Positions 1 through 9,029 of a stretch of DNA of 64,000 nucleotides are shown here, piece by piece; the stretch's first letter is position 1; each line of letters opens with the position of its first letter. The notes beneath the pieces were generated by a model. It saw only the letters and a list, made by a program, of their open reading frames with translations, was not told the origin of the DNA and made no database searches. A program made the translations under genes and the position numbers. This stretch comes from Paludibacter sp. (GTDB lineage: Bacteria; Bacteroidota; Bacteroidia; Bacteroidales; Paludibacteraceae), in contig JAFLKK010000022.1 in the NCBI GenBank assembly GCA_019163375.1, positions 62,001 to 126,000 on the forward strand, given 5' to 3'.

Positions 1-93
1 GATTTTTGCAGGGGATTAAGTAGTTAGATAGTTACGAGTTACAAGTTGTGCTACAGTACTTATTTGAACAATGTATTGAATTAAAGAAAAAAG
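1..93. other. Intergenic sequence at window edge
   Basis: AT-rich sequence with no credible open frame. It contains loosely repeated words (gttagatagttacgagttacaagtt) of the low-complexity kind common in Bacteroidetes spacers. Nothing else is supported. Confidence 0.5.
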
Positions 94-95
94 AA

Positions 96-141
96 AAAGA
101 CTATCAATGATTATTGCAATCAGAGATAGTCTTTTTTTATT
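96..141 (-). terminator. Rho-independent terminator of pheS
   Basis: The arms AAAAGACTATC and GATAGTCTTTT flank a loop of about 17 nt. Both sides carry A/T tracts, so it could work in either direction. It lies about 20 nt beyond the pheS stop codon. Confidence 0.75.
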
Positions 142-160
142 TTAAGCAATTGTAAACTTT

Positions 161-1180
161 CTAGTTCGCAGACTCAAACTGCTCCAGGAACCTGACATCG
201 TTTTCAGAGAACAAACGTAAATCCTTTACCTGATATTTCAGGTTAGTGATACGCTCCACTCCCATTCCAAATGCATAACCCGAATAGACTTTTGAATCAA
301 TGCCGCAGTTTTCCAATACATTAGGATCAACCATACCGCAACCAAGGATTTCAACCCAACCGGTATGCTTACAGAATGGACAACCTTTACCACCACACAA
401 GTTACACGAAATATCCATCTCGGCACTTGGCTCGGTAAATGGGAAATACGATGGACGCAAGCGAATTTCAGTTTCGGCACCAAACATTTCTTTCGCAAAA
501 TACATCAAGGCTTGTTTCAGATCGGCAAATGATACATCCTTGTCGATATACAACCCTTCCACCTGGTGGAAAAAGCAGTGCGCACGATATGAAATAGCTT
601 CGTTGCGATATACACGACCCGGGAATAATTTGCGAATAGGTGGTTTTTGTTGCGTCATAATGTGCGACTGCACCGACGAAGTGTGCGTGCGCAACAACAC
701 ATCAGGGTTTTGCTCGATAAAGAAGGTATCCTGCATATCGCGCGCCGGATGTTCAGGTGCAAAGTTCAAAGCACCAAACACATGCCAGTCGTCCTCAATT
801 TCCGGTCCTTCGGCAATGGTAAAACCAATACGCGAAAAAATTTCAATAATTTCGTGTTTTACCAACGAAAGCGGATGACGTGTTCCCAATTTAACAGGAT
901 CGGCAGTACGTGTTAAGTCTGATTTTTGATCAGAAGTTGAAGAACCTGCGAAAGACTCTTTTAATTCATTAAATTTGTCCTGAGCGGCATTTTTAAGTTC
1001 ATTCAGCATTTGACCAACTTCGCGTTTGTCCTCGTTGGCAACATTTCTAAAATCGTTGAAAAGTGCCGACACTTCGCCTTTTTTACTCAAATACTTAATA
1101 CGAAGTGCTTCTAATTCATCCTGATTAGATGCAATTAGTTGGTTCACTTCTTCCAACAACTGATTTATTCTATTTTTCAT
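161..1180 (-). CDS. pheS: Phenylalanine--tRNA ligase alpha subunit
   Basis: This is the catalytic alpha subunit of the alpha2-beta2 phenylalanyl-tRNA synthetase, which charges tRNA-Phe in the cytoplasm. The 339-residue length is normal for bacterial PheS. Residues 1-85 are the charged N-terminal coiled coil that grips tRNA. The class II core follows, with motif 2 (PGRVYRNE, near residue 188) and motif 3 (FGMGVERI, near residue 304). A Cys-rich stretch near residues 256-275 (CNLCGGKGCPFC) is usual in the family. The ATG at 1180 gives the full coiled coil. The pheT subunit is not next to it here, so the two subunits are encoded apart, as is common in Bacteroidetes. Confidence 0.97.
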   Translation of the reverse strand: MKNRINQLLEEVNQLIASNQDELEALRIKYLSKKGEVSALFNDFRNVANEDKREVGQMLNELKNAAQDKFNELKESFAGSSTSDQKSDLTRTADPVKLGTRHPLSLVKHEIIEIFSRIGFTIAEGPEIEDDWHVFGALNFAPEHPARDMQDTFFIEQNPDVLLRTHTSSVQSHIMTQQKPPIRKLFPGRVYRNEAISYRAHCFFHQVEGLYIDKDVSFADLKQALMYFAKEMFGAETEIRLRPSYFPFTEPSAEMDISCNLCGGKGCPFCKHTGWVEILGCGMVDPNVLENCGIDSKVYSGYAFGMGVERITNLKYQVKDLRLFSENDVRFLEQFESAN

Positions 1181-1277
1181 TTCTATATCTTGAGAAAGGG
1201 CGTATTCAGTACAATATTTCTGTTATACAGCCATTTAAATATTGGTTTCCAGACTGGCTTATCAGCCTATTTGACTA

Positions 1278-1285
1278 CAAAAGTA
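1278..1285 (-). promoter_or_regulatory. Candidate -7 box for pheS
   Basis: TACTTTTG on the minus strand fits the Bacteroidetes -7 consensus TAnnTTTG. It is about 100 nt upstream of the pheS start. No clear -33 TTTG was found at the usual spacing. Confidence 0.4.
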
Positions 1286-1358
1286 ATCAATTTTCCACAA
1301 AGTTGAGTCCTGTTTAAAAAAATATGAGTTCAATTCCTTTTTTGTCTGATTTTTAGCT

Positions 1359-1366
1359 TATATTTG
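1359..1366 (+). promoter_or_regulatory. Candidate -7 box for the DUF2461 gene
   Basis: TATATTTG fits TAnnTTTG and lies 22 nt before the ATG at 1389, which implies a short leader. The TTTG at 1341 is only 14 nt away, closer than usual for a -33 box. Confidence 0.4.
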
Positions 1367-1388
1367 TCAAACGCAAAAAGAAATTGGT

Positions 1389-2063
1389 ATGCAGATTAAA
1401 AATATACTTCAATTTTTAAACGAATTGAAAATCAATAACAACAGAGAATGGTTTGCCGAAAACAAAGGCTGGTATGATAAAGTACGATTAGAATTTGAGC
1501 AAATAAGCAAAGACCTAATTGTAGAAATTTCAAAATTTGATGACGAAATAAAACACGTAGAAGTAAAGGATTGCGTTTTCAGAATATACCGCGACACCCG
1601 CTTTTCGCACGATAAAACTCCATACAAAACTCATTTCGGAGTGTATATAGCCACTCAGGGCGGGCGTAAAAGCCAACGTGCCGGTTATTACCTCCATCTC
1701 GACCCTGCAGGATGTTTTGTAGGCGCAGGAGTTTGGTGTCCGGAATCCAACTTGCTGAAAGCACTTCGCCAAAGCGTTTATGACAATATCGAAGAGCTGA
1801 ACGCCATTCGATCGGAGAGTAACTTTGCTAATTATTTTACCAAATTTTTTGAAGAAGACAAGCTTAAAACTGTCCCGAAAGGTTTTCCGAAAGATTTTCC
1901 GGAAGCCGAACTGCTAAAGTTGAAGCATTACCTTGTTGAATATAAACTGGATGATTTACTTGAAGAAGATCAATTTGTTCAGAAAGTAGCAGAGGTTCTG
2001 AAACATGTGCATCCATTTAATCAGTTTCTGAATTACACGGTAGACGAAGTAATGGGCTATTGA
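1389..2063 (+). CDS. DUF2461 family protein
   Basis: The 224-residue protein matches the DUF2461 (TIGR02453) family, which is widespread in Bacteroidetes and has no established function. The N-terminal signature is visible (FLNELKINNNREWFAENK, near residues 9-26), as is the conserved core RIYRDTRFSHDKTPYKTH near residue 66. There is no signal peptide, so it is probably cytoplasmic. It faces pheS divergently and is followed 42 nt later by a YhcH-like gene on the same strand, so the two may be co-transcribed. Family assignment is confident; function is unknown. Confidence 0.88.
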   Translation: MQIKNILQFLNELKINNNREWFAENKGWYDKVRLEFEQISKDLIVEISKFDDEIKHVEVKDCVFRIYRDTRFSHDKTPYKTHFGVYIATQGGRKSQRAGYYLHLDPAGCFVGAGVWCPESNLLKALRQSVYDNIEELNAIRSESNFANYFTKFFEEDKLKTVPKGFPKDFPEAELLKLKHYLVEYKLDDLLEEDQFVQKVAEVLKHVHPFNQFLNYTVDEVMGY

Positions 2064-2105
2064 CAAAAACAAACCAACTTAAAACAACCACATATTTTAC
2101 GCAAG

Positions 2106-2552
2106 ATGATTTTAGATACATTAGAAAACAGCGGATTGTACGAATCGATCCACCCCCGTTTTAAAAAAGCATTCGACTACTTGAAAAATACCGACTTAGT
2201 AGCTCTTCCATTTGGAAAGATTGAACTCGAAGGTGCTAATCTAGTTGTGAATGTTGTTGAAATTACGGGAAAGGCAGCCGATGCTGCAAAAATGGAAACG
2301 CATAATAAGTTTATCGACATTCAGGTACCCATTGGCAAAACAGAAACAATGGGTTGGATCTCGGGCAGTAAACTGACCGAGGCTACCGAAGCCTATAACG
2401 TCGACAAAGATGTGAGTTTTTTTGCGAACAAAGCTTCCAACTTCATTGCCGTTCAACCATTTGAATTTGCAGTATTTTTCCCAGAAGACGGACATCAACC
2501 CGGTATTGCGGAAGGAACTTACAAAAAGATTATCGTGAAGGTAATGGTTTAA
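2106..2552 (+). CDS. YhcH/YjgK/YiaL (DUF386) family protein
   Basis: This 148-residue protein matches the YhcH/YjgK/YiaL family, cupin-fold proteins found with sialic acid or sugar catabolism in other bacteria and sometimes labelled beta-galactosidase beta subunit. Visible family features are KMETHNKFIDIQVPIG near residue 60 and the C-terminal FFPEDGHQPGI near residue 120, which carries a typical metal-binding His. There is no export signal. It sits between a DUF2461 gene and the branching enzyme on the same strand. No sialic acid genes are nearby, so the substrate cannot be inferred from context. Confidence 0.88.
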   Translation: MILDTLENSGLYESIHPRFKKAFDYLKNTDLVALPFGKIELEGANLVVNVVEITGKAADAAKMETHNKFIDIQVPIGKTETMGWISGSKLTEATEAYNVDKDVSFFANKASNFIAVQPFEFAVFFPEDGHQPGIAEGTYKKIIVKVMV

Positions 2553-2669
2553 AACCAATTGTACCGAGTATCTTTTTACTTCTATTTGAAACAGCGGTTG
2601 TAAAAATCTTAGCAGCTACTGTTTCGAGACATCTCTCAACCTCAAAAGTTTAACTGAAAAAACAAGTAC

Positions 2670-4670
2670 ATGAAAGATCTAGCCATACTCAAATCCGATC
2701 CATGGTTGGCACCTTATGCCAATGCTATCAATGGACGTTACGAATATTTTGAAAGTATTGAGAAAAAATTAGTTGCAGATGGTCAAACGCTTTCTGATTT
2801 TGCATCCGGCTACCTGTACTTTGGCTTGCATCGTCTTACCGACGGATGGGTTTTTAGAGAATGGGCACCGAATGCAACTGCTATATTTTTGATTGGAGAT
2901 TTCAACAATTGGCAGCGTCGCCCCGATTATCAATTAAAAAAACTTCAAAACGGTATATGGGAAATACGCTTGCCCGATTTTGCCATGGCACATTCGCAAC
3001 TTTACAAATTGCTCGTTGAATGGGAAGGTGGCAGCGGCGAACGCATTCCGGCATGGGCACGCAGAGTAGTACAGGATGAGACTACGAAGATTTTTAGCGC
3101 ACAGGTTTGGAATACTTTTCAGCCCTATGTTTTCAAAAACCCCGAATTCAAGCCTCAAACAGAGCCACTTTTGATTTACGAATGCCACATTGGCATGTCG
3201 AGTTCCGAAGAAAAGGTATCTAATTACGATGAATTCAGAACTACCGTTTTGCCACGCATTGCAGCTGATGGTTACAACTGTATTCAAATAATGGCAATTC
3301 AGGAACATCCTTATTATGGTTCGTTTGGCTATCATGTTTCCAGCTTTTTTGCAGCCTCCTCACGCTTTGGAACGCCTGAAGAACTGAAACATTTAATTGA
3401 CGAAGCACATGGTATGGGCATTGCCGTTATCATGGATATTGTTCATTCACACGCGGTCAAAAACGAAGTGGAAGGCTTAGGCCGTTTTGATGGTACTCCT
3501 TATCAGTATTTCCATGGTGGATCGCGCCGCGAGCATCCGGCGTGGGATTCGCTTTGCTTTGATTATGCCAAACCTTCGGTACTTCACTTCTTACTTTCCA
3601 ACTGTAAATTCTGGTTAGAAGAGTATAAATTTGATGGGTTCCGATTTGATGGTGTTACATCGATGTTGTACCGTAGTCACGGTCTGGGTGAGGATTTCAC
3701 CGGTTATGAATCCTATTACAACATGAATCAGGATGGAGATGCAATTTGCTATCTGACACTGGCCAACAAATTGATACACGAAGTAAATCCAAACGCGATA
3801 ACTGTTGCAGAGGAAGTTAGCGGAATGCCGGGATTAGCGACAAAAGTAAATGAAGGAGGCCTGGGATTCGATTACCGAATGGCAATGGGAATTCCTGATT
3901 TCTGGATTAAACTCATAAAAGAAGTAAAGGATGAAGACTGGAAAGTCGGTCACATACTTTGGGAGCTGACCAACAGACGTGCCGATGAAAAAACGATTAA
4001 TTATGCCGAAAGTCACGACCAAGCCTTAGTTGGCGATAAAACGCTAATTTTCAGACTTATTGATGCGGATATGTATTGGCATATGCAACGCAATGATAGC
4101 ACCTTGTTGGTAGACAGAGGCGTAGCGCTACACAAAATGATTCGTTTGATTACCGCCACAACCATCAACGGCGGTTATCTGAACTTTATGGGTAATGAAT
4201 TCGGGCACCCGGAATGGATTGATTTCCCTCGCGAAGGGAACGGCTGGTCGCACAAATATGCCCGTCGCCAATGGGAGTTAGTTGATAATGAAAACTATTT
4301 GTACAATGCATTGGGCTTATTTGACAATGCAATGATAGCGCTAATTAATTCTACTCCAAAATTCAATACTACTTCTATTCAACAACTGTGGGATAAAGAA
4401 GACGATCAGGTAGTAGCCTACCAACGTGGCGATCTGATTTTTGTATTCAATTTCAATGGTACCAAGTCGTTTACCGATTATGGAATTCTGGCTGACAAAG
4501 GGGCATATAAAATCATTTTAAATACAGATGAAACAAAATTTGGCGGTTTCAATCTGATTGATGAAACCATAACTCATCTGACCTCAAAAACACCTAAAGA
4601 GCCGACGGGAAAAGAATGGTTGAAACTATATATTCCTGCACGTACAGCACTTGTATTGAAGAAACAATAA
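2670..4670 (+). CDS. glgB: 1,4-alpha-glucan branching enzyme (GH13)
   Basis: Branching enzyme transfers alpha-1,4-glucan segments to form alpha-1,6 branches in glycogen. A CBM48 module occupies about residues 55-150 (WVFREWAPNATAIFLIGDFN). The GH13 barrel follows with nucleophile Asp327 (FDGFRFDGV), acid/base Glu381 (TVAEEVSG) and His449-Asp450 (AESHDQ). At 666 residues without a long N-terminal extension it resembles the eukaryote-like GH13_8 branching enzymes common in Bacteroidetes. It is cytoplasmic by lack of a signal peptide. It is the last gene of the plus-strand run and is followed by a strong terminator. A secreted alpha-glucan locus lies downstream on the other strand. Confidence 0.95.
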   Translation: MKDLAILKSDPWLAPYANAINGRYEYFESIEKKLVADGQTLSDFASGYLYFGLHRLTDGWVFREWAPNATAIFLIGDFNNWQRRPDYQLKKLQNGIWEIRLPDFAMAHSQLYKLLVEWEGGSGERIPAWARRVVQDETTKIFSAQVWNTFQPYVFKNPEFKPQTEPLLIYECHIGMSSSEEKVSNYDEFRTTVLPRIAADGYNCIQIMAIQEHPYYGSFGYHVSSFFAASSRFGTPEELKHLIDEAHGMGIAVIMDIVHSHAVKNEVEGLGRFDGTPYQYFHGGSRREHPAWDSLCFDYAKPSVLHFLLSNCKFWLEEYKFDGFRFDGVTSMLYRSHGLGEDFTGYESYYNMNQDGDAICYLTLANKLIHEVNPNAITVAEEVSGMPGLATKVNEGGLGFDYRMAMGIPDFWIKLIKEVKDEDWKVGHILWELTNRRADEKTINYAESHDQALVGDKTLIFRLIDADMYWHMQRNDSTLLVDRGVALHKMIRLITATTINGGYLNFMGNEFGHPEWIDFPREGNGWSHKYARRQWELVDNENYLYNALGLFDNAMIALINSTPKFNTTSIQQLWDKEDDQVVAYQRGDLIFVFNFNGTKSFTDYGILADKGAYKIILNTDETKFGGFNLIDETITHLTSKTPKEPTGKEWLKLYIPARTALVLKKQ

Positions 4671-4693
4671 AACAAAAACATAGCTTATATTTA

Positions 4694-4729
4694 AAAAGCC
4701 GTCCATCTGATAACAGATGGACGGCTTTT
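4694..4729. terminator. Bidirectional terminator between glgB and the six-hairpin glycosidase gene
   Basis: A perfect 16-bp stem, AAAAGCCGTCCATCTG and its complement, encloses the loop ATAA. A-rich and T-rich flanks on both sides let it end both convergent genes. Confidence 0.9.
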
Positions 4730-4754
4730 GTTTCTGACCAGAACTAAGGAAATG

Positions 4755-7019
4755 CTAGTCGATTTTAATTAATCGAACATAATCCAACATGGCCTGATTT
4801 ATTTCGATGTTCATATTTTCGTTTTCTGGCATAAATGCAAGTTTCAACGTATGCATACCGGCATTTAATCGAACTTGTACAGCATTGCTAAAACCCCAAA
4901 TGGACCATTCGTTAGTTCCCCGATGTGGGAAGACCTGAGCACCTAAGCAATTATTATCTACAAACAGTGTTCGGATAGCACATTTATTTTCGGTATTAAT
5001 TGGACCGTTACCATTCGCATAGCGCCAGTCAATAGCATACAATCCATCATTCGCCACTTCAATATCAAAACTAATAACACGATTTACGGTTCGACTTATC
5101 TCTACAAAACCTGCTCCTGAAAAATTCCGGTAAGGCAATGCTGAAGGAGATAAAACCTTCTCAATTTCCACTGTTTTTATATCAGCCGGAGGATAAATAT
5201 GAACCGGTTCGCCGGCAAATGAGCTTAAACCATTTTTCGCAATTGCTACAACCTGAAATTCGCCTTTTTCGGCATCTGAAATAGCTATTGAAGTCGCTGA
5301 AGTCATTTTCCAACTCTTTCCATTTTTCAGAACCTGATAGTTACTCACTCCATCGATTGGTAACCAGGTAAGTTTTCCTTTCTCAACTGTAACGATTGGC
5401 ATGAGCGGTGTAAACTCATTCTTCACCAGATGAATGGATTGATTTTCAAATTCGCTGTTTGCCAATATAATTTTCACATTATGCTTTCCGGTTAGCGTGG
5501 TAGGAACGATGGGTTGCTTTTGAATTTTCCCATCTAAACTAAAGGTAACTATCCTGTTACCAAACCCTTTCAATTCTATATCCAACACAGCTTTCCGATA
5601 CTTGAAATTATCCAGTTTTCGATTGGCGTTCATCACTTTTGGTACAAATGGCTGAAATTTCAGATTGTTTTCTTCGAACCGAATACCAAAAAGTACTTTG
5701 TGGATGATGCTGATATTACCTGACAAACTCCAGAGCATATTGCTCGAATTGATTTCTGTTCCGGCAAAATCCCCATTGTCGGCTACGAAGTTTTCCTTAT
5801 TCGTCAGGAACATAGCCGCAGCCCGATAAATGGATGCAATGCTGTGCACTACACTTTTTTCGTTGCCGGTTTTTGCACCTGCCCACATCCAATACGTCTG
5901 CACAAAAGGCCAGACAGCATTGTTGTGATAAGGAGGGATATCACCTATTTGCGGATAAATACACGGAATACCGTAATCAACCACCGGAGTATGATCAACA
6001 ACCTGTTTCTGACGAGCCGGATCGGCAATGTCAAACACAACAGTCAATGCTTCGCCCAATGCTTCGGAACGAGGTGACAGGATTTCATAATTACGACCGT
6101 AAAGATATTGACCGTAATAATTCTTCTCCGGAATCCAAAAATGAGAATTGATGGCCATTTTTATTCTCTGCGCAATTTTATGGTATTTCTGTCCGGATAG
6201 TTTATCGTTCATCAATTCGGCCATACGCCCGGCCACCGTCAAAGCGCGATAATGCACTGCATTTGTTCCAAGGTTCTTACTGGCATAAATATCGGCAGGC
6301 TGCATCCAGCGCGGATAAGTTTGCTCGCGCCAGTCGAGAAATGAAGATTCTCCTTTCACCAAACCCGTTTTAGAGTCGTGATCTACCATAATATCATCTT
6401 CTATGGAGTTTTTGATAACAGGGTATACTTTCTTCAACCAATCCTTATCGCCGGTAACTTTGTAAATCTCCCAGGCTGCAACTGCCCAAATCATACGATC
6501 CGTCGAAGCCGGCCACGCACCACCGGTTCCTGTATCCTGAATAATGCGTCCATTGGCATTTACCTTACGCATCAGGCTGTTTTGAGACACTTTGGGTTGC
6601 ATATATGCCATAGAGAGAATAATGCTGTAGCTGACGTCACGCGTCCACACACCCGGCCATTCGATACCGGTGCGTAACGTGCTGTCCTTTTCAATGGCTT
6701 TCTCCATTTCTTCCACCGACATGTTGTAGATGGCATTTTCCAATAGATTTGGCGTGCTCAGTTGTGGAAATGCTGAGATATCTTTGGTAAGCTTCCAGCT
6801 TTTAGCAATACCGTGAGCTTCCGTTTTAGGGCTTTGATAATCGGACTGGATTTCAGTGGACGACAAAGCAGTGGCCGTATACTTTCCTTGTACAACACGC
6901 GTATCAGAAACACTAAATGCATTGGATTGATAGATCGTATGCTTGGTTTGAGCCAGTAAAGCTGCAGATATTCCAAGAACAAATAGGCTTATACTGAAAA
7001 GAAATTTTTTCCGGTTCAT
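4755..7019 (-). CDS. Secreted six-hairpin glycosidase (debranching-enzyme-like)
   Basis: The 754-residue protein has a Sec signal peptide (about residues 1-23, ending LLAQ). Residues about 90-480 look like an (alpha/alpha)6 six-hairpin glycosidase of the MGH1/amylo-1,6-glucosidase type: GIEWPGVWTRDVSYSI, GTGGAWPASTDRMIWAV and a late NNAVWPFVQTYWMWAG block. An Ig/FN3-like stretch at about 545-605 and a carbohydrate-binding-like beta domain at about 620-754 follow. It probably trims glycans in the periplasm or outside the cell. The position between glgB and an alpha-glucan locus suggests an alpha-glucan substrate, but linkage and catalytic acids are not settled by inspection. Confidence 0.72.
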   Translation of the reverse strand: MNRKKFLFSISLFVLGISAALLAQTKHTIYQSNAFSVSDTRVVQGKYTATALSSTEIQSDYQSPKTEAHGIAKSWKLTKDISAFPQLSTPNLLENAIYNMSVEEMEKAIEKDSTLRTGIEWPGVWTRDVSYSIILSMAYMQPKVSQNSLMRKVNANGRIIQDTGTGGAWPASTDRMIWAVAAWEIYKVTGDKDWLKKVYPVIKNSIEDDIMVDHDSKTGLVKGESSFLDWREQTYPRWMQPADIYASKNLGTNAVHYRALTVAGRMAELMNDKLSGQKYHKIAQRIKMAINSHFWIPEKNYYGQYLYGRNYEILSPRSEALGEALTVVFDIADPARQKQVVDHTPVVDYGIPCIYPQIGDIPPYHNNAVWPFVQTYWMWAGAKTGNEKSVVHSIASIYRAAAMFLTNKENFVADNGDFAGTEINSSNMLWSLSGNISIIHKVLFGIRFEENNLKFQPFVPKVMNANRKLDNFKYRKAVLDIELKGFGNRIVTFSLDGKIQKQPIVPTTLTGKHNVKIILANSEFENQSIHLVKNEFTPLMPIVTVEKGKLTWLPIDGVSNYQVLKNGKSWKMTSATSIAISDAEKGEFQVVAIAKNGLSSFAGEPVHIYPPADIKTVEIEKVLSPSALPYRNFSGAGFVEISRTVNRVISFDIEVANDGLYAIDWRYANGNGPINTENKCAIRTLFVDNNCLGAQVFPHRGTNEWSIWGFSNAVQVRLNAGMHTLKLAFMPENENMNIEINQAMLDYVRLIKID

Positions 7020-7050
7020 AAATGATTATTTTAGTTTCTATTTCGAATTA

Positions 7051-7082
7051 CAAATTTAGTGTAAATAAAAGCAACAACCAAT
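7051..7082 (-). promoter_or_regulatory. Promoter of the six-hairpin glycosidase gene
   Basis: On the minus strand TTGG is followed by 19 nt and then TAAATTTG, matching the Bacteroidetes -33/-7 arrangement. The -7 box is about 32 nt before the ATG at 7019. Confidence 0.6.
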
Positions 7083-7141
7083 TGAATTATTGCAAATTAA
7101 ACATACGGTTCACTTAATAATTAAGTAATTTCATCCGATTA

Positions 7142-8911
7142 TTAATATTCTACAATCACCATGTCCCAATATTGAAGTTCAGGCAAAGTAAAACTGACCT
7201 TAGTCCCACTTTGAGCAAAGTTTAATGAGCGAGATGCTCCACCAATAATATCTGGAGATGCAACCCAGACTTTTTTGACTGTACCAGTGCTTGTAAATTC
7301 GAGTTTTGCATCTTTTATCGTAACCGGTGCAACTTGAACTCCGGTATTATCTCTCCATGTTTGGGTCTTTGAATTTGTAAAATTGATCAAATGAATCACT
7401 TGAGTAGAGTTGATTTTCTTTCCAAAAACAGCAACATTCCCTGCATTTGCCGGCCAGGTATCAATCATCATTTTTTTATCTGTTGAACGGATATCAACTG
7501 TATTGAAAGTGCCTCCATCGCGAAGCAAATTTTGATACGCTACCAAAAAATCATAATAATTCACTAATGCACTTTTTAAGTCATCTTTCATTGACAAATT
7601 ATCGTTGGGAAAATACTCTTTACAAAGCATGTGTTCTCCCAATTCCAGATGAGCGCCTCCAAAGGCAAAAATAACAGCATTGGTCATTAAAATAGATGGA
7701 GTATTGAAAAAGCCTTTATTATTCGCTAAATCATAGTTCATGTAAGCGGCAAGTACTGTGTTCTTTGAGTTGTTGCTCAGCACATTATTTTGTTTTATTA
7801 TATTTGCCAAGTCGAAATAACTATCGGAAGGGCCCCAAACCTCTGAATATAGAAAATCGGAAGTTGAAGTCGCAATGCCCTGTTGCCCATACTGAGCTAC
7901 TGCATTCATTACATTGCACTTATCAGGGATTGCCAGTTTTATGGCATCAATATATGATTTAAACGATGTGCCTAAATTCATAGATGAACCGTCAAATTTA
8001 TAACGTACCCCTCTATCGCCTAATTGATCCATGTGGTAACCATCGAAAGCGAGAAACTTGTATACATTTTTAGCCTCATTTTTCATATAATCCTTCCAAC
8101 CTGCATTCGATGGGTCGAGCAAATATAAATTACTTATGAAAGGTGATGGAAGTGAGAGAAAATCGCGGTTTGAATGTGTGTTGTCATTATAAATGTACCA
8201 TTCTTTATTGACACCATCAGCTTCGGCATTGTCCCATGCTCCATAGACTAAATCATAAAACATAGCTTTCATATTAAAACCATGAGCAACACTTATGTAT
8301 TTTTCAACAGTACTGAAATAAATATCACGATTCCCTATATCTTTCCAGTTAGTTGCAGGCGTCGAACCATTTAACGGAAGTGGTTTGTGATGTTTATTCT
8401 GCCAATCATAAAACTGCAACCCATTAATATGAAATCGATTAAGGTTTCCAACAATAGAATTTATTTCATCATCGGAAATCTGATTGAATTTTGAAAGAAA
8501 ACCATAACGCGGAAATCTCTTCCAATCTGAAGAAACATCAATCCCAATAGTTGCATATATGGTTTCAACATTATTCGAACTCGCATAAACTTCGGCAATA
8601 TAACCACAGAAATCAGTTGTAGGTGTTTTCCACTTCCATGTATTAGCAGCTACCGGAACATCTTCCAGAACAGTATTTTTAAATTTATACCTCACTTTAG
8701 CCGAAGCAGGAAGTACAGTTTTATCAACAGTAAATGTCACATCATCATTTGGCTTATAAACAGCTTTATCGGTTGTGATTGATAAATTAGCAAATGACGG
8801 AGTAACTGGGTTGGTTGGAGTAATAGGGCTTGCTTCAGGTTCTACACCTTTGCAACTAAATGTAGAGAAAAGAAGGAACGTAGTTATTAAATGGATTATT
8901 TTAGTTTTCAT
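7142..8911 (-). CDS. GH66 dextranase-like surface lipoprotein
   Basis: GH66 enzymes hydrolyse alpha-1,6-glucan (dextran) or make cyclic isomalto-oligosaccharides. The 589-residue protein has a lipoprotein signal with Cys near residue 20 (LLFSTFSCKG), an N-terminal beta domain to about residue 130, the GH66 barrel at about 130-480 and a C-terminal beta domain. The expected nucleophile is Asp295 (DGYHMDQLG) and the acid/base Glu357 (YSEVWGPSD). GLQFYDWQNKHHKPLP near residue 155 is also typical. There is no long insertion of the cyclodextran glucanotransferase kind, which favours a dextranase. It is the last gene of the SusC-SusD-SusE operon, so it likely cuts polymer at the cell surface. Confidence 0.88.
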   Translation of the reverse strand: MKTKIIHLITTFLLFSTFSCKGVEPEASPITPTNPVTPSFANLSITTDKAVYKPNDDVTFTVDKTVLPASAKVRYKFKNTVLEDVPVAANTWKWKTPTTDFCGYIAEVYASSNNVETIYATIGIDVSSDWKRFPRYGFLSKFNQISDDEINSIVGNLNRFHINGLQFYDWQNKHHKPLPLNGSTPATNWKDIGNRDIYFSTVEKYISVAHGFNMKAMFYDLVYGAWDNAEADGVNKEWYIYNDNTHSNRDFLSLPSPFISNLYLLDPSNAGWKDYMKNEAKNVYKFLAFDGYHMDQLGDRGVRYKFDGSSMNLGTSFKSYIDAIKLAIPDKCNVMNAVAQYGQQGIATSTSDFLYSEVWGPSDSYFDLANIIKQNNVLSNNSKNTVLAAYMNYDLANNKGFFNTPSILMTNAVIFAFGGAHLELGEHMLCKEYFPNDNLSMKDDLKSALVNYYDFLVAYQNLLRDGGTFNTVDIRSTDKKMMIDTWPANAGNVAVFGKKINSTQVIHLINFTNSKTQTWRDNTGVQVAPVTIKDAKLEFTSTGTVKKVWVASPDIIGGASRSLNFAQSGTKVSFTLPELQYWDMVIVEY

Positions 8912-8972
8912 TGTAGTTAACTATTAAGATACTTCGTGTTATAAAATTATTAGAATCAGAGATTAATAATTA

Positions 8973-9008
8973 AGGGGTTACTTCATTCACATTGAAAGAG
9001 TAACCCCT
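8973..9008 (-). terminator. Intercistronic hairpin between the SusE/F and GH66 genes
   Basis: The 10-bp arms AGGGGTTACT and AGTAACCCCT enclose a 16-nt loop just beyond the SusE/F stop codon. No U-tract follows on the minus strand, so it is more likely a partial terminator, or a stem that protects the 3' end, than a full stop. Confidence 0.5.
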
Positions 9009-9029
9009 ATCTTGAAACCAAACAACCAA

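Noticed and set aside
300-916. Plus-strand frames opposite pheS
   Set aside because: They are antisense to a clearly recognised synthetase and show no family resemblance.
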